In this document: piece after piece, positions 1 through 8,917 of the stretch
How positions within the stretch are numbered: the stretch's first letter is position 1
How the letters are laid out: each line of letters begins with the position of its first letter
Source: Paracoccaceae bacterium
GTDB lineage: Bacteria > Pseudomonadota > Alphaproteobacteria > Rhodobacterales > Rhodobacteraceae
Length of the DNA: 47,098 nt
Direction of reading: 5' to 3'
Assembly: GCA_029862205.1 (NCBI GenBank)
Contig: JAOTXT010000030.1
Coordinates: 1-47,098, forward strand
Made by a program: the position numbers and the translations under genes
Notes under the pieces: model-generated
Databases searched by the model: none
What the model was told of the DNA's origin: nothing
The model's input: the letters and a program-made list of their open reading frames with translations, nothing else

Positions 1-818
1 TTCGGGCGGCATAGCTCGGAGCCTTCCGCGTCCTGGACATCAATGGTCAGTTCGCCGGCCGCCTCAATGGACAGGTCACCGAGGACAAGCGCGAAGTCGC
101 CCAGGCCAAAATCAACCCGGTCTGGCAGACCTCTTACTGTGCGTGATGGCACCAGAGCGAGTTCTCTGTCCACCTGATCGCTCGGATTGCCCCAGGCGTC
201 CTCTGCTTTGATCGACAGGCGGAAGGGCTCGCCCGTCCTCCTGAGCGTTGGCAACACGGCCCGCCAGGTAAGGGGTGGACCAGGCACGATGTTTATGTAC
301 GGGCTTTCGGGCAGGGCGACATAGTCGTAGGTCGCGATGGCATCAACGAAGACTTTGAACTCGAAGACGCGCTCACAGTAGGTTTGGACCCGGACGCCTT
401 TGGAGCCGCCACCCTTGTCGCCGAAGCGGATGGTGATCGTATCGCCTTCGGAGAGGAAGTGCTTTTGCACTCCGATATAGAGAGCCCGACTCCACGGCCG
501 AATGTTGCGTTTGAATTCCCATCGGCAATCAAGCACCGCGCCGTTAGAGGCGACGACAGTGGTATATCCTGGCGCGGCGGGATCGTTGAATTGCACCGGG
601 CCAAAGTCGGTCGCGAAGCGCATAGCGATTTTCAGCGAGCCCGTGTCGTCGATTCCAAACTTTCCCGCTGTGTAAACAAGCTCAAACGTCTGCCAGGAGC
701 CGGCCTCGACCCGTCCGGAGGGTGTTAGTGTAGCTGTCCCCATCAGATCGGGGCGGTATTCGGAGTAGGGCATCGATGATCTCGAAAAATCCGCGCGGTT
801 TTCGATTGCGTAAGGCAT
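1..818 (-). CDS. DUF3604-family protein, N-terminal part (runs off the left edge)
   Basis: The reverse strand is open from an ATG at 818 to the window edge, about 272 codons without a stop. The protein starts MPYAIENRADF and has a second in-frame ATG at 773 (MPYSEYRPDLMG). It continues with stretches I associate with the N-terminal beta-rich part of DUF3604 proteins, such as GKFGIDDTGSLKIAMRFATD, YTTVVASNGAVLDCRWEFKR and LQTYCERVFEFKVFVDAIAT. No signal peptide is visible, so it is probably cytoplasmic. DUF3604 proteins have no well-established role to my knowledge; many occur next to catabolic or transport genes. It is transcribed away from the FAD oxidase at 1027, so the 818-1027 gap may hold two promoters. 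The ribosome site is weak, and either ATG could be the start. The C-terminal part lies outside the window. Confidence 0.75.
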   Translation of the reverse strand, partial: MPYAIENRADFSRSSMPYSEYRPDLMGTATLTPSGRVEAGSWQTFELVYTAGKFGIDDTGSLKIAMRFATDFGPVQFNDPAAPGYTTVVASNGAVLDCRWEFKRNIRPWSRALYIGVQKHFLSEGDTITIRFGDKGGGSKGVRVQTYCERVFEFKVFVDAIATYDYVALPESPYINIVPGPPLTWRAVLPTLRRTGEPFRLSIKAEDAWGNPSDQVDRELALVPSRTVRGLPDRVDFGLGDFALVLGDLSIEAAGELTIDVQDAEGSELCRP

Positions 819-1026
819 CTTTATTGCATGCCTAACCACGTGTCATCTTGGCTGCCTCGCTCGCACATCCGTCTCGATCCGGTGGCCATCGTTACGCGTT
901 GCTCCTGGAAAGTGCGCCAACCGGGTTGGCTACGCACTAACCTCACCGCTTCACGCATCGTGTTATCTCGCGTCTATTGGTATTGCTGCGAGACGGGTTG
1001 GAGCGACAGACCTGGGAAGGCGAGCC

Positions 1027-2622
1027 ATGACAAAGCGATTGAAATTCTGGGGTTGGGGCCATGAGGGCGACGGCCTCGATGCCCGCGAGACCAACGCGCT
1101 GCTGGAGACCTTCGCCGAGGGCTACGGTATACGGCCCACCGACGATGGTGCCTTCCCGACCCTCGATGCAATTTCTCTCGCCGCGCCTCGGCTCACCCCA
1201 CCGTCAAGCCTCGCGAAGATCTGCACCAGCGATAAATTCGAGCGCATGCTGCATGCCTTCGGCCAGTCGCAGCCGGACTCGATCCGCATCTATGAGGGCG
1301 ACTTCGCGCATGCACCCGACATCGTCGCTTACCCGGAGAGCGAGCCGGACATCGCTGCCTTGTTTGATTGGTGTGGCGAGGCCGGCGCGGCGCTCATCCC
1401 CTTTGGCGGCGGATCCTCGGTCGTCGGAGGGGTAACCACTGACGTCGGTAGCGGCTTCGCCGGGACCGTCACCGTCGACATGAAGCGAATGAACAAGGTC
1501 CTCGAGATTGACGAAGTCAGCCGCGCCGCCCGCATCCAGGGCGGTGCGCGCGGGCCCGAGCTCGAAGCTCAGCTGAAACCGAGAGGCCTGACGCTTCGCC
1601 ATTTCCCACAGAGCTTCGAGCACTCCACGCTCGGCGGGTGGGTGGCGACACGCTCGGGCGGTCATTTCGCGACCCTCTACACTCATATCGACGATCTCGT
1701 GGAGAGTGTCACGATGGTGACGCCGGCAGGCGAGATCTCATCGCGCCGGCTGCCGGGCTCTGGGGCTGGCCCAAGCCCTGACCGTTTCATGTTTGGCTCG
1801 GAGGGTGCGCTTGGAATTATCACCGAAGCCTGGATGCGGCTTCAGGGACGCCCAACCTTCAAGGCAACAGCGGGCTTCCGTTTCGCCGACTTCTTCGATG
1901 CCGCCCGCGCCGTGCGCGCAGTTGCACAGGCAGGTCTCTTTCCAGCCAACGTCCGCATCGTCGATGGCGTCGAGCTGAAGGTGAATGGTGCCGGAGACGG
2001 TTCCTTCACTCTCATGGTGGTGTCGTTTGAGAGCGCAGACCATCCCGTGGAGGCTTGGATGGCGCGCGCCGAAGAGTGCTGCCTTGATCACGGCGGCACA
2101 GTCGACGTCGCCTGGCGAGACAACCCGGACGCAAATCTCCAAGGCGCCGTGGGCGTGTGGCGGGCTGCCTTCATCCGCATGCCTTACAACCGCGAGCAAC
2201 TAACGCCTCGTGGCATCATCTCCGACACCTTCGAGACGTCGATCACCTGGGATCGGTTCGAGGAATTCTATCATGCGATCCGCGACGCGACCGCGACGGC
2301 GGTCCGCGAGGCAACCGGTCAGGAAGGAGTGGTTTCGTGCCGCTTCAGCCATGCGTATCCGGACGGTCCGGCACCGTATTTCGCATTCCATGGCCAGGGT
2401 GAGAAGGGCGCGTTGTTGGAGCAGTGGCAGGCGATAAAGGATGCCGTCTCTGCGGCCGTGATCCGCGAAGGCGGCACCATTACCCATCACCACGCCGTCG
2501 GTCGCGACCACCAGAAATGGTACGAGCGTCAGCGGCCGGCACTCTTCGGTGATGTGCTGGCCGCCGGCAAGAAACGGCTCGACCCGAAGGGGATCCTGAA
2601 CCCTGGTGTGATCTTGTGTTGA
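1027..2622 (+). CDS. FAD-binding oxidase of the alkyldihydroxyacetonephosphate synthase (AGPS)/GlcD type
   Basis: 531 aa. The N-terminal KFWGWGHE is typical of AGPS-like proteins. The PP-loop of a PCMH/vanillyl-alcohol-oxidase FAD domain is seen at about 124-135 (IPFGGGSSVVGG), followed by GGWVATRSGGHF and GSEGALGIITEAWMRL, which line the flavin pocket. The C-terminal domain carries THHHAVGRDH (His487-489), where AGPS has its catalytic histidine cluster, and ends KRLDPKGILNPG, the usual family terminus. Eukaryotic AGPS makes ether lipids. Bacterial homologues of this size are often annotated only as FAD-linked oxidases, and their substrate is usually unknown. An AAGG ribosome site precedes the ATG. 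No ether-lipid acyltransferase is next door, so a true plasmalogen role is not supported by context. A 2-hydroxyacid dehydrogenase is an alternative. Confidence 0.85.
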   Translation: MTKRLKFWGWGHEGDGLDARETNALLETFAEGYGIRPTDDGAFPTLDAISLAAPRLTPPSSLAKICTSDKFERMLHAFGQSQPDSIRIYEGDFAHAPDIVAYPESEPDIAALFDWCGEAGAALIPFGGGSSVVGGVTTDVGSGFAGTVTVDMKRMNKVLEIDEVSRAARIQGGARGPELEAQLKPRGLTLRHFPQSFEHSTLGGWVATRSGGHFATLYTHIDDLVESVTMVTPAGEISSRRLPGSGAGPSPDRFMFGSEGALGIITEAWMRLQGRPTFKATAGFRFADFFDAARAVRAVAQAGLFPANVRIVDGVELKVNGAGDGSFTLMVVSFESADHPVEAWMARAEECCLDHGGTVDVAWRDNPDANLQGAVGVWRAAFIRMPYNREQLTPRGIISDTFETSITWDRFEEFYHAIRDATATAVREATGQEGVVSCRFSHAYPDGPAPYFAFHGQGEKGALLEQWQAIKDAVSAAVIREGGTITHHHAVGRDHQKWYERQRPALFGDVLAAGKKRLDPKGILNPGVILC

Positions 2623-2934
2623 ATCGGGTTCAAGCCCAAGAGGTTCGGCTGATTTGAGCGCGAGGTTAAGATAGATATTGGGTAAAGGAAGACCGACCCG
2701 GCCCGTGGCTAGCATGCCAATGGTTGGCGGAATCAAATTGGCGCCGATCAGCAAAAAAAGCGCGCGTCATCCTCAATGCGAAAACATCCCGCCCGCCGAA
2801 GCGGAGGCCCGCTTCCATGCACAATCCGAAGAGCTCGCTATGGTGGCTTGACTCAAACCAACCGGCCTCCGGCAAACCCGGTGTGGTTCACCAACATTCT
2901 GGGAACATCCAAGGATTCTTGATCCACATGCGGC
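2623..2934. other. Intergenic stretch of 312 bp, no gene recognised
   Basis: This lies between the stop of the FAD oxidase and the stop of the leftward methyltransferase, so it is convergent intergenic space. Short open frames exist on the minus strand, one with a hydrophobic stretch near 2650-2754, but I recognise no family and see no ribosome site. It could be decayed coding DNA. Confidence 0.5.
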
Positions 2935-3576
2935 TCAATCCGTTGCTAACACACGCAGCACGAGGCCGCGGCTTGGACTAGTAGCCGCTTCTCGCGGCAT
3001 TGATGCGTACGGCGCCGTCTCTTCGACACGGGCCAATTGCCCCGATTGCTCTAGGGCGGTGACATGTGCGGAAAAACTTGCCATCCAAAGAGCGTCCTTA
3101 ACGGTCAGGACAATCACCCCACCTGGGCGGCATATGCGGATCAGTTCACCAAGCCCCTCCGTGCCAACATGTCCAGACGTAAAAACGCCAGCAGAGATAA
3201 TCCCAGCAAACCTTCCATCGGCGAACGGTAAAGGATCGCCCATGGCCAATTGGTGGAGTGCGGAATAGACATTCTTTTCCTTGGCGACAGCCAACATCCC
3301 GGCCGAAATGTCCAGCGCCTCGATCTGTGGATAGCCCATGATCGCGAGCCACTCGCCGATCAGGCCGGTCCCTGCGCCCGCGTCCAACAATGGGGCTGCT
3401 CCGCGTGGCAAATGGCGGGCCAGAAGCGCCAAACAAATACTAGGATGCCGATAGCCAGAGGCTGACATCTCAGCTTCGTAACTCTTCGCCCAATCGTCAT
3501 AGATGCGCGCGATCTCTTCGGGTCGCTTCGCGCCATAGACGGCAGCTAGGTGCCCATCATGCTTTGGGTCCGACAC
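2935..3576 (-). CDS. Class I SAM-dependent methyltransferase (METTL27/WBSCR27-like)
   Basis: 213 aa. SAM motif I is LDAGAGTGLIG at about residues 63-73, followed by an acidic residue in EALDIS and a motif-II-like stretch FAGIISAGVF. The N-terminal pattern AVYGAKRPEEIARIYDDWAKSYEAEM resembles Williams-Beuren-region methyltransferase 27-like proteins, small soluble enzymes of unknown substrate. There is no signal peptide, so it should act in the cytoplasm. It is divergent from the choline-kinase-like gene with about 107 bp between starts, which could hold both promoters. The context of methylated-amine genes is suggestive but does not identify a substrate. Confidence 0.8.
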   Translation of the reverse strand: MSDPKHDGHLAAVYGAKRPEEIARIYDDWAKSYEAEMSASGYRHPSICLALLARHLPRGAAPLLDAGAGTGLIGEWLAIMGYPQIEALDISAGMLAVAKEKNVYSALHQLAMGDPLPFADGRFAGIISAGVFTSGHVGTEGLGELIRICRPGGVIVLTVKDALWMASFSAHVTALEQSGQLARVEETAPYASMPREAATSPSRGLVLRVLATD

Positions 3577-3683
3577 GGCTCATTCTTCCGGCGTCAAGGG
3601 ATGCAAAACTGGACCGAGGATAGCTTCCCGGCGCAGGATATGAAACTGTCGAGCGAGCAGGTGTTTGCCAAAGAAATGCGAAG

Positions 3684-4592
3684 ATGAGCTCAACCGGAGA
3701 CGTCAGAGAAGTGATGGCCAATATACCGGCCCTCGCCTCATACTCAGGACCGATTGAACGCCTCGGCGGTCTGACCAACCTTGTCTTTCGCACAGGCGAT
3801 ATGTGCCTGCGTATTCCGGGCGAGGGGACCGAGGAATACATCGATCGGGCAAACGAAGCTGTGGCCGCGCGAGAGGCGGCGAATGCCGGGGTAAGCCCAG
3901 AGGTGCTGTATTCGGATCCGGCGACCGGCCTCATGGTCACCCGGTTCATTGACAACATAGAAACGATGAGCGTCGCGAAGTTCCGCGAGCGGGAGGGCGC
4001 TGCTGCCAGGGCGGGCGAGGCATTCCAACGGCTCCACTCGTCGGATGCGGTTTTCCCGTTCCGCTTCGACCTGTTTGCCATGATCGACGAATATCTCGGC
4101 GTTCTGGCCGGCAAGGATGTGGCGCTGCCTCCAGGTTATCATGATGTTGTTGCTGAAGCTGGCACCGTGCGGGCGGCGCTCGCCATGCATCCCATCGCAC
4201 TCGCCCCCTGCCACTGTGACCCTCTGTGCGAGAACTTTCTCGATACGGGCGAGCGGATGTGGATCGTTGACTGGGAATACTCAGGCATGAACGATCCAAT
4301 GTGGGATTTGGGCGATTTATCGGTGGAAGGGGAATTTACCCCTGCGCAGGACGCCGAATTGTTGCACGCCTATTTTGGCCGCGAACCAACGGCAACAGAG
4401 CAAGGGCGCGTTGTCATCTATAAGGCAATGTGTGACCTGCTATGGACGCTTTGGGGGTTGATACAGCTTGCAAATGACAATCCGGCCGAAGACTTCCGAG
4501 CCTATGCCGATGGACGATTTGCCCGCTGCAATGCCCTGATGGCTGACCGCGCATTTGAAGCCCATGTCGAGGCGGTTCGAGCCAGTCGATGA
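3684..4592 (+). CDS. Choline/ethanolamine kinase-like phosphotransferase (APH fold)
   Basis: 302 aa. The protein-kinase-like APH fold is shown by GGLTNLVFRT (about 28-37, nucleotide loop), the catalytic loop CHCDPLCENFL (Asp179 and Asn184) and the metal-binding WIVDWEYSG (Asp196). The IDWEY.g.nDp.wDLgdls pattern is characteristic of choline kinase/LicA rather than aminoglycoside kinases. The predicted reaction is ATP-dependent phosphorylation of choline, ethanolamine or a similar small alcohol in the cytoplasm. It lies upstream of the dimethylglycine-dehydrogenase-like gene and MttB, which fits a locus handling choline-derived methyl compounds, although a 300-bp gap with repeat debris separates them. 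The ATG at 3684 has only a weak ribosome site; the in-frame Met at codon 11 is another possible start. Confidence 0.8.
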   Translation: MSSTGDVREVMANIPALASYSGPIERLGGLTNLVFRTGDMCLRIPGEGTEEYIDRANEAVAAREAANAGVSPEVLYSDPATGLMVTRFIDNIETMSVAKFREREGAAARAGEAFQRLHSSDAVFPFRFDLFAMIDEYLGVLAGKDVALPPGYHDVVAEAGTVRAALAMHPIALAPCHCDPLCENFLDTGERMWIVDWEYSGMNDPMWDLGDLSVEGEFTPAQDAELLHAYFGREPTATEQGRVVIYKAMCDLLWTLWGLIQLANDNPAEDFRAYADGRFARCNALMADRAFEAHVEAVRASR

Positions 4593-4929
4593 TACTCGCA
4601 GCTTTGGCCATTCATGACATTCGTTCAGATTGTCACCGAGGCGGCTGAGGACCCATTGCTGCCATTTGGCCGTTTCATGAATTGCGCAGGCGCAGCAGAG
4701 AAAAGCAGTCGTTTTCTCCTCCCGGAAGCTAAGGACCGCAGATGCGTTTGAAGTTCCCCCGGTTTGTGTCCACCAAACCGGGGGAACTCCAACGCCAAAG
4801 ATGCGCCCGAAGGAGAAATGAAGGCAACGACGGCTGGCATCCGAATACGCTTGGGATTGAATCCACTCGACCAGTTTCAGCGTGACTGTTAGCAAAAATC
4901 CCAAAGCGTCTCTGAACGAGGATTGGGAA
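4593..4929. other. Intergenic stretch with IS-end-like palindrome and degenerate repeat, no gene
   Basis: No credible gene is seen. It contains the 37-bp palindrome described separately. Around 4610-4740 (minus strand) the sequence looks like degenerate filler similar in flavour to the dispersed repeat at 30160, 42481 and 46322. Open frames here overlap the palindrome and have no family match that I recognise. The ribosome site of the following gene (GAGGA near 4918-4922) closes the stretch. Confidence 0.55.
4752..4788. repeat. 37-bp perfect hairpin palindrome matching an IS end
   Basis: The arms AGTTCCCCCGGTTTG (4752-4766) and CAAACCGGGGGAACT (4774-4788) are perfect 15-bp inverted repeats around the 7-nt loop TGTCCAC. 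Read on the minus strand, a segment of about 34 bp here matches the IS3-type element end at about 17819-17852 with a single difference. I infer a leftover of an IS whose two ends were brought together, or a very small non-autonomous element. It could act as a transcription terminator but lacks a T-run. Confidence 0.6.
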
Positions 4930-7371
4930 ATGCAGTCACATGCGCGGGTCGTTGTCGTCGGTGGTGGATGTGTCGGCGTGAACATCCTCTACAGCCTGAC
5001 CCATCGCGGCTGGACCGATTGTTGCCTGCTCGAGCGGACCGAGCTTACCGCCGGGTCGACCTGGCACGCGGCGGGGCTGATTCCGCTCTACAGTTTCAGC
5101 TATTCCTTCGGGCGGTTGATCGCGCGCACGATCGAGATCTACGAGGGGCTTGAAGCGGAGACCGGGCAGGCCATCGGCTGGCACAAATGCGGCCAGCTTC
5201 GCATCGCCGAGAGCCGCGACCGGATGGACGAGTATCTCAACTATGCGACCATTGCAGAGACCCAGGGCATCCGGGCCAAGATTCTGACAGCCGAGGAGAC
5301 GCTGGAGCTTTGGCCGCTGATGAAGCGCAGCCCGAACCTACTGGGCGCTGTCCACAACCCCGATGACGGGCATATCGCGCCTGCGGATGTCACCCAGGCG
5401 CTGGCCAAGGGTGCGCGCAATCTGGGCGCGAAAATCCATCAGCACACGGCGGTGACCAGTTACGAGCAGCGCCCCAACGGCGAGTGGCTGGTCCGGACAG
5501 ATCAGGGCGAAATCATCTGCGAGCATGTCGTCACCGCGACCGGGAACTACGTCCAGCAAACTGCCGCCATGCTGGGGATCAATATCCCCGCCTTTCCGGT
5601 TGTGCACCAGTACTGGGTCACCGAGGCCTCATCTGAACTGGCCGAGCGCAAGGCCGCAGGCCTGCCGGAACTGGCGGTTCTGCGCAACGAGGCGATCAAC
5701 GGTTATGTCCGCGAGGAACGCGACGGGTTTCAGTTCGGCCCCTACGAACGCGCGGAAAACCTCGATCATTTCGCCCGCGACGGGGTGCCCGACTGGTTTG
5801 GCGCCGACCTGCTGCCCGAGAATATGGAAGCCGTCGAGGAGAACTGGGAAGCGGCGCTCGATCTGGTGCCTGCACTCGGCCGGGTCGGCCTACGTTCCAA
5901 TGTCCGTGGCCCGATCTGCGTTTCGCCCGACAACCTGCCGCTCGCCGGGCCGGCGCCGGGGTTGCCTAATCTCTGGCTCGCCGAGGGCATGTCGGGTGGC
6001 ATCCTGATGGGCGGCGGCGTCGGGCACGAGATCGCCAACTGGATCGTCGACGGCGAGCCGCATGTCGATTTCTCGGAGATCGATGCGCGCCGCTTTGGCA
6101 GCCATGCCAACAAGGTGTGGACCGGGGTCCGCAACAAGGAGGCGTTCGGCCACAATTTCGGTCTCCACTATCCGGGATACGAATGGACGGCCGCGCGCCC
6201 GGCAAAAATGGTGCCCTGCCACGACCGGCTCGACCGTGCAGGCGCGGTCTGGGGGGCCGTCTACGGCTGGGAGACACCGCTCTGGTTCGCGCCTGAGGGC
6301 GTCGAGCCCCGGGACATCTGGAGCTACCGGAGGTTCAACTCTCTGCCCCATGTGGCCACCGAGTGCGAAGCAGTGCGCACTGCGGCCGGATTGATCGAGA
6401 TGACCTCGATGGCGAAGTTCGAGGTCTCGGGTCCCGGCGCCGAGCCGTGGCTGAACCGCATCCTCGCCAACCGGATGCCACGCCGGACGGGTGGCATGGC
6501 ACTGGCGCATCTGCTGACGCATGCGGGCGGCGTGCGGGCCGAGTTCACCGTGACGCGGTTGGCCGAGGACCTGTTCTATCTGGTCGCGACACCGCGCGGG
6601 GAGTGCCACGATTTCGACGTGCTGACCAAGGCACTTCCTGAGGACGGCTCGGTCAGCCTGCGCAACGTGACGATCGAACGCGGCTGTTTCACGGTTGTCG
6701 GCCCGAACGCGCGTCAGATCCTTCAGCCGCTAGTCGACGGTGATCTCTCGAACGAGGCCTTTCGCTGGCTTTCGGCACAGACGCTGACGGTCGGCCTCGC
6801 GTCCGACGTACGGATGCTGCGGGTGAACTATGAGGGCGAGCTCGGCTGGGAACTTTACTTCCCCGCTCCCTACGCGCTGCACCTCTACGAGGAGATCACG
6901 CGGGGAGGGCGCGATCATGGCTTGAAGCTGGTGGGCAACCGGGCCATCGAGTCGCTCCGCCTGGAGAAATCGTATCGCGCGATGTATCGCGACCTAAACA
7001 TCGAGCACACGGCACTGGAGAGTGGGCTCGACCGGTTCCTGGACTTTGACAAGGAGTTCACCGGACGCGCTGCGCTTGAGGCCCAGAAGGCGCGAGGGCT
7101 GACCCGGCGCATGGCTACACTGCAGGTCGAGACCGTGGACGCGGACGCCTATATGAACGAAGCGGTCTACCGCGACGGCGAGCTGATTGGCCGCGTTACC
7201 TCAGGCGCCACCTCGCACCATGTCGGCGGATGCCTGTCGATGGCGTATCTCGATGTCGCGCATGCCGAACCCGGCACGGCGCTGGAAGTTGCCGTGCTCG
7301 AGCGCCGGCTGCCGGCCAAGGTCATCGCCGACCAGCCGTATGATCCGTTGAACGAGCGCCCCAGGATGTAG
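4930..7371 (+). CDS. Dimethylglycine/sarcosine dehydrogenase-like FAD oxidoreductase fused to a GcvT domain
   Basis: 813 aa from the chosen ATG, which has a GAGGA ribosome site about 8 bp upstream; an in-frame ATG at 4882 has none. The order is DAO-type FAD domain (VVVVGGGCVG at 7-16), STWHAAGL at 43-50 with His46 where DMGDH proteins attach FAD covalently, then an FAO_M-like linker, then a folate-binding aminomethyltransferase (GcvT) domain. The latter includes NYEGELGWELYFP and GNRAIESLRLEKSYRAMYRDL, with a C-terminal GcvT barrel domain. The family oxidatively demethylates N-methyl glycines (dimethylglycine, sarcosine or analogues) and passes the C1 unit to tetrahydrofolate. No signal peptide is present. 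The MttB gene follows after 16 bp, so the two are probably one operon acting on a methylated amine. The exact substrate cannot be read from sequence. Confidence 0.88.
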   Translation: MQSHARVVVVGGGCVGVNILYSLTHRGWTDCCLLERTELTAGSTWHAAGLIPLYSFSYSFGRLIARTIEIYEGLEAETGQAIGWHKCGQLRIAESRDRMDEYLNYATIAETQGIRAKILTAEETLELWPLMKRSPNLLGAVHNPDDGHIAPADVTQALAKGARNLGAKIHQHTAVTSYEQRPNGEWLVRTDQGEIICEHVVTATGNYVQQTAAMLGINIPAFPVVHQYWVTEASSELAERKAAGLPELAVLRNEAINGYVREERDGFQFGPYERAENLDHFARDGVPDWFGADLLPENMEAVEENWEAALDLVPALGRVGLRSNVRGPICVSPDNLPLAGPAPGLPNLWLAEGMSGGILMGGGVGHEIANWIVDGEPHVDFSEIDARRFGSHANKVWTGVRNKEAFGHNFGLHYPGYEWTAARPAKMVPCHDRLDRAGAVWGAVYGWETPLWFAPEGVEPRDIWSYRRFNSLPHVATECEAVRTAAGLIEMTSMAKFEVSGPGAEPWLNRILANRMPRRTGGMALAHLLTHAGGVRAEFTVTRLAEDLFYLVATPRGECHDFDVLTKALPEDGSVSLRNVTIERGCFTVVGPNARQILQPLVDGDLSNEAFRWLSAQTLTVGLASDVRMLRVNYEGELGWELYFPAPYALHLYEEITRGGRDHGLKLVGNRAIESLRLEKSYRAMYRDLNIEHTALESGLDRFLDFDKEFTGRAALEAQKARGLTRRMATLQVETVDADAYMNEAVYRDGELIGRVTSGATSHHVGGCLSMAYLDVAHAEPGTALEVAVLERRLPAKVIADQPYDPLNERPRM

Positions 7372-7387
7372 CCGGAGAAGCACGGAC

Positions 7388-8917
7388 ATGCCCGACGATG
7401 ACGCGAGACCGACCCGGAGGGGTGGACGGACCGGGCGGCGCGATGCACTGGCGAATGCGCCGATCATCCACCACCCGGCGCTGATATCGCAGATCCCTGT
7501 CTACGAGGTCGCCAATGAGGAGGGCGTGGAGATGATCCACGAATTCGCCATGCGCCTCGTCGAGGAGATCGGCGTCGAGTTCCGCGACGCGGAATCGCTC
7601 GAGATCTGGGGCCGCACGGATGCTGAGATCACTGGCGAGCGCGTTAAGATCGGCCGCGACGCCCTGCTTGGTCTGGTGGCGCAGGCACCCTCTGAATTCA
7701 CCCATCACGCGCGAAACCCTAAGCGTACGGTCCGCGTCGGCGGCGCCTCCAAGGTGATTGCACCCAGCTATGGTGCGCCGTTCGTGCTAGACCTCGACGG
7801 CGAGCGTCGGCACGCGACGCTCGATGACCTGCACGACCTGCAGAAGCTCAACCACATGGCGTCGTCGGTTCACATCGCTGGCGGCCCGATCATCGAGCCG
7901 GTCGATGTGCCGGTCGATCACCGCCACCTGCACATGGCCTATAGCGGCCTGAAATACTCGGACAAGCCGATCATCGGCAACGTCACCTCACGCGAACGGG
8001 CCGAGGACACGATCGAGATGTGCGAGATCGTCTTCGGAGCGGAATTCGCCCGGAACAATTGCTGCACGACGTCGCTGATCAACTCGAACTCGCCGCTGGT
8101 CTGGGATGCGACCATGCTCGACGCGCTCAAGGTCTATGCTGCAAACAACCACGCGGTCTTGTGCTCGCCGTTTTCGATGGTCGGCGCGTCGACACCGGCC
8201 AGCGCCGTCGGCACGATCGCAGTCGTCACCGCCGAGGCGCTGATGGCCATCGCTTTCGCACAACTGGTGCGGGCGGGCTCGCCGATGGTCTTTGGCGTGC
8301 CGTCGATGACAGTGGACCTCGGCACCGGCGCCCCGATGCACGGAAGCCCGGATAGCGCCATGGTACAGCTCCTCGCAGGCCAGATGGCGCGGCGCTATGG
8401 CGTGCCCCATCGGGCGCTGCTGAACTCGGCGACATCGAAAGTTCCCGATATGCAGGCTGGGTTCGACTCGATGTGGTGCACGTTTTCATCCTTCCTGGCG
8501 GGCGCGCACTGGCTGACCATGGCGGGGGGCATGATTGAGGGCACGCTAGGTGTTAGCATTGCAAAGACCGTGATCGACTTCGAGCAGGTAGACGCCTTTT
8601 ATCAATTCTGCCAAGGCCCGTGCTTCGATGATCTGGACGAAATCTTCGAGACCGTGCGCGAAGTGGGCCCCGGTGGTCATTTCCTCGGCGCTGCACATAC
8701 GCGCAAGTCAAACCTCTTCCGTTTTCTTTCACAGAACAACGCGGCCTTCGAGCAATGGGAGGTCGATGGCCGCAAGGACAGCGCCCAGATGGGCGCTGAG
8801 AAAGCCCGTGATTGGCTAATTAGATATGAAATGCCGGAGATTGACCCGGGCGTCGACGCCGGGCTGACGGATTTCATGGCCAAAACGCAGGAGCGGCTTG
8901 CTATGCACAAAGGCTGA
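7388..8917 (+). CDS. Trimethylamine methyltransferase family protein, non-pyrrolysine MttB type (copy 1)
   Basis: 509 aa. It aligns along its length with the MttB-family protein encoded at 9395-10927. Shared landmarks include IPVYEVANEE near the N-terminus, LVEEIGVEFRD, HHARNPKRTVRVGG, IIEPVDVPVDHRHLHM, KYSDKPIIGNVTSRERAEDTIEM and the GPGGHFLG.AHT segment. The family (PF06253) transfers a methyl group from a quaternary or tertiary amine to a corrinoid protein. This gene has no in-frame amber codon, so it is not a pyrrolysine enzyme; characterised non-Pyl members act on glycine betaine, proline betaine or carnitine. It begins 16 bp after the DMGDH-like gene with a GGAG ribosome site. No corrinoid protein or reactivase is encoded in the window, so the methyl acceptor is unknown. 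Confidence 0.88.
   Translation: MPDDDARPTRRGGRTGRRDALANAPIIHHPALISQIPVYEVANEEGVEMIHEFAMRLVEEIGVEFRDAESLEIWGRTDAEITGERVKIGRDALLGLVAQAPSEFTHHARNPKRTVRVGGASKVIAPSYGAPFVLDLDGERRHATLDDLHDLQKLNHMASSVHIAGGPIIEPVDVPVDHRHLHMAYSGLKYSDKPIIGNVTSRERAEDTIEMCEIVFGAEFARNNCCTTSLINSNSPLVWDATMLDALKVYAANNHAVLCSPFSMVGASTPASAVGTIAVVTAEALMAIAFAQLVRAGSPMVFGVPSMTVDLGTGAPMHGSPDSAMVQLLAGQMARRYGVPHRALLNSATSKVPDMQAGFDSMWCTFSSFLAGAHWLTMAGGMIEGTLGVSIAKTVIDFEQVDAFYQFCQGPCFDDLDEIFETVREVGPGGHFLGAAHTRKSNLFRFLSQNNAAFEQWEVDGRKDSAQMGAEKARDWLIRYEMPEIDPGVDAGLTDFMAKTQERLAMHKG

Noticed and set aside
828-1064. 78-aa plus-strand frame before the FAD oxidase
   Set aside because: Overlaps the real start at 1027, has no ribosome site and no family resemblance.
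2650-2754. Hydrophobic minus-strand frame resembling the end of a transporter permease (IPPTIGMLATGRVGLPLP)
   Set aside because: Too short and without conserved motifs; I cannot tell it from chance.
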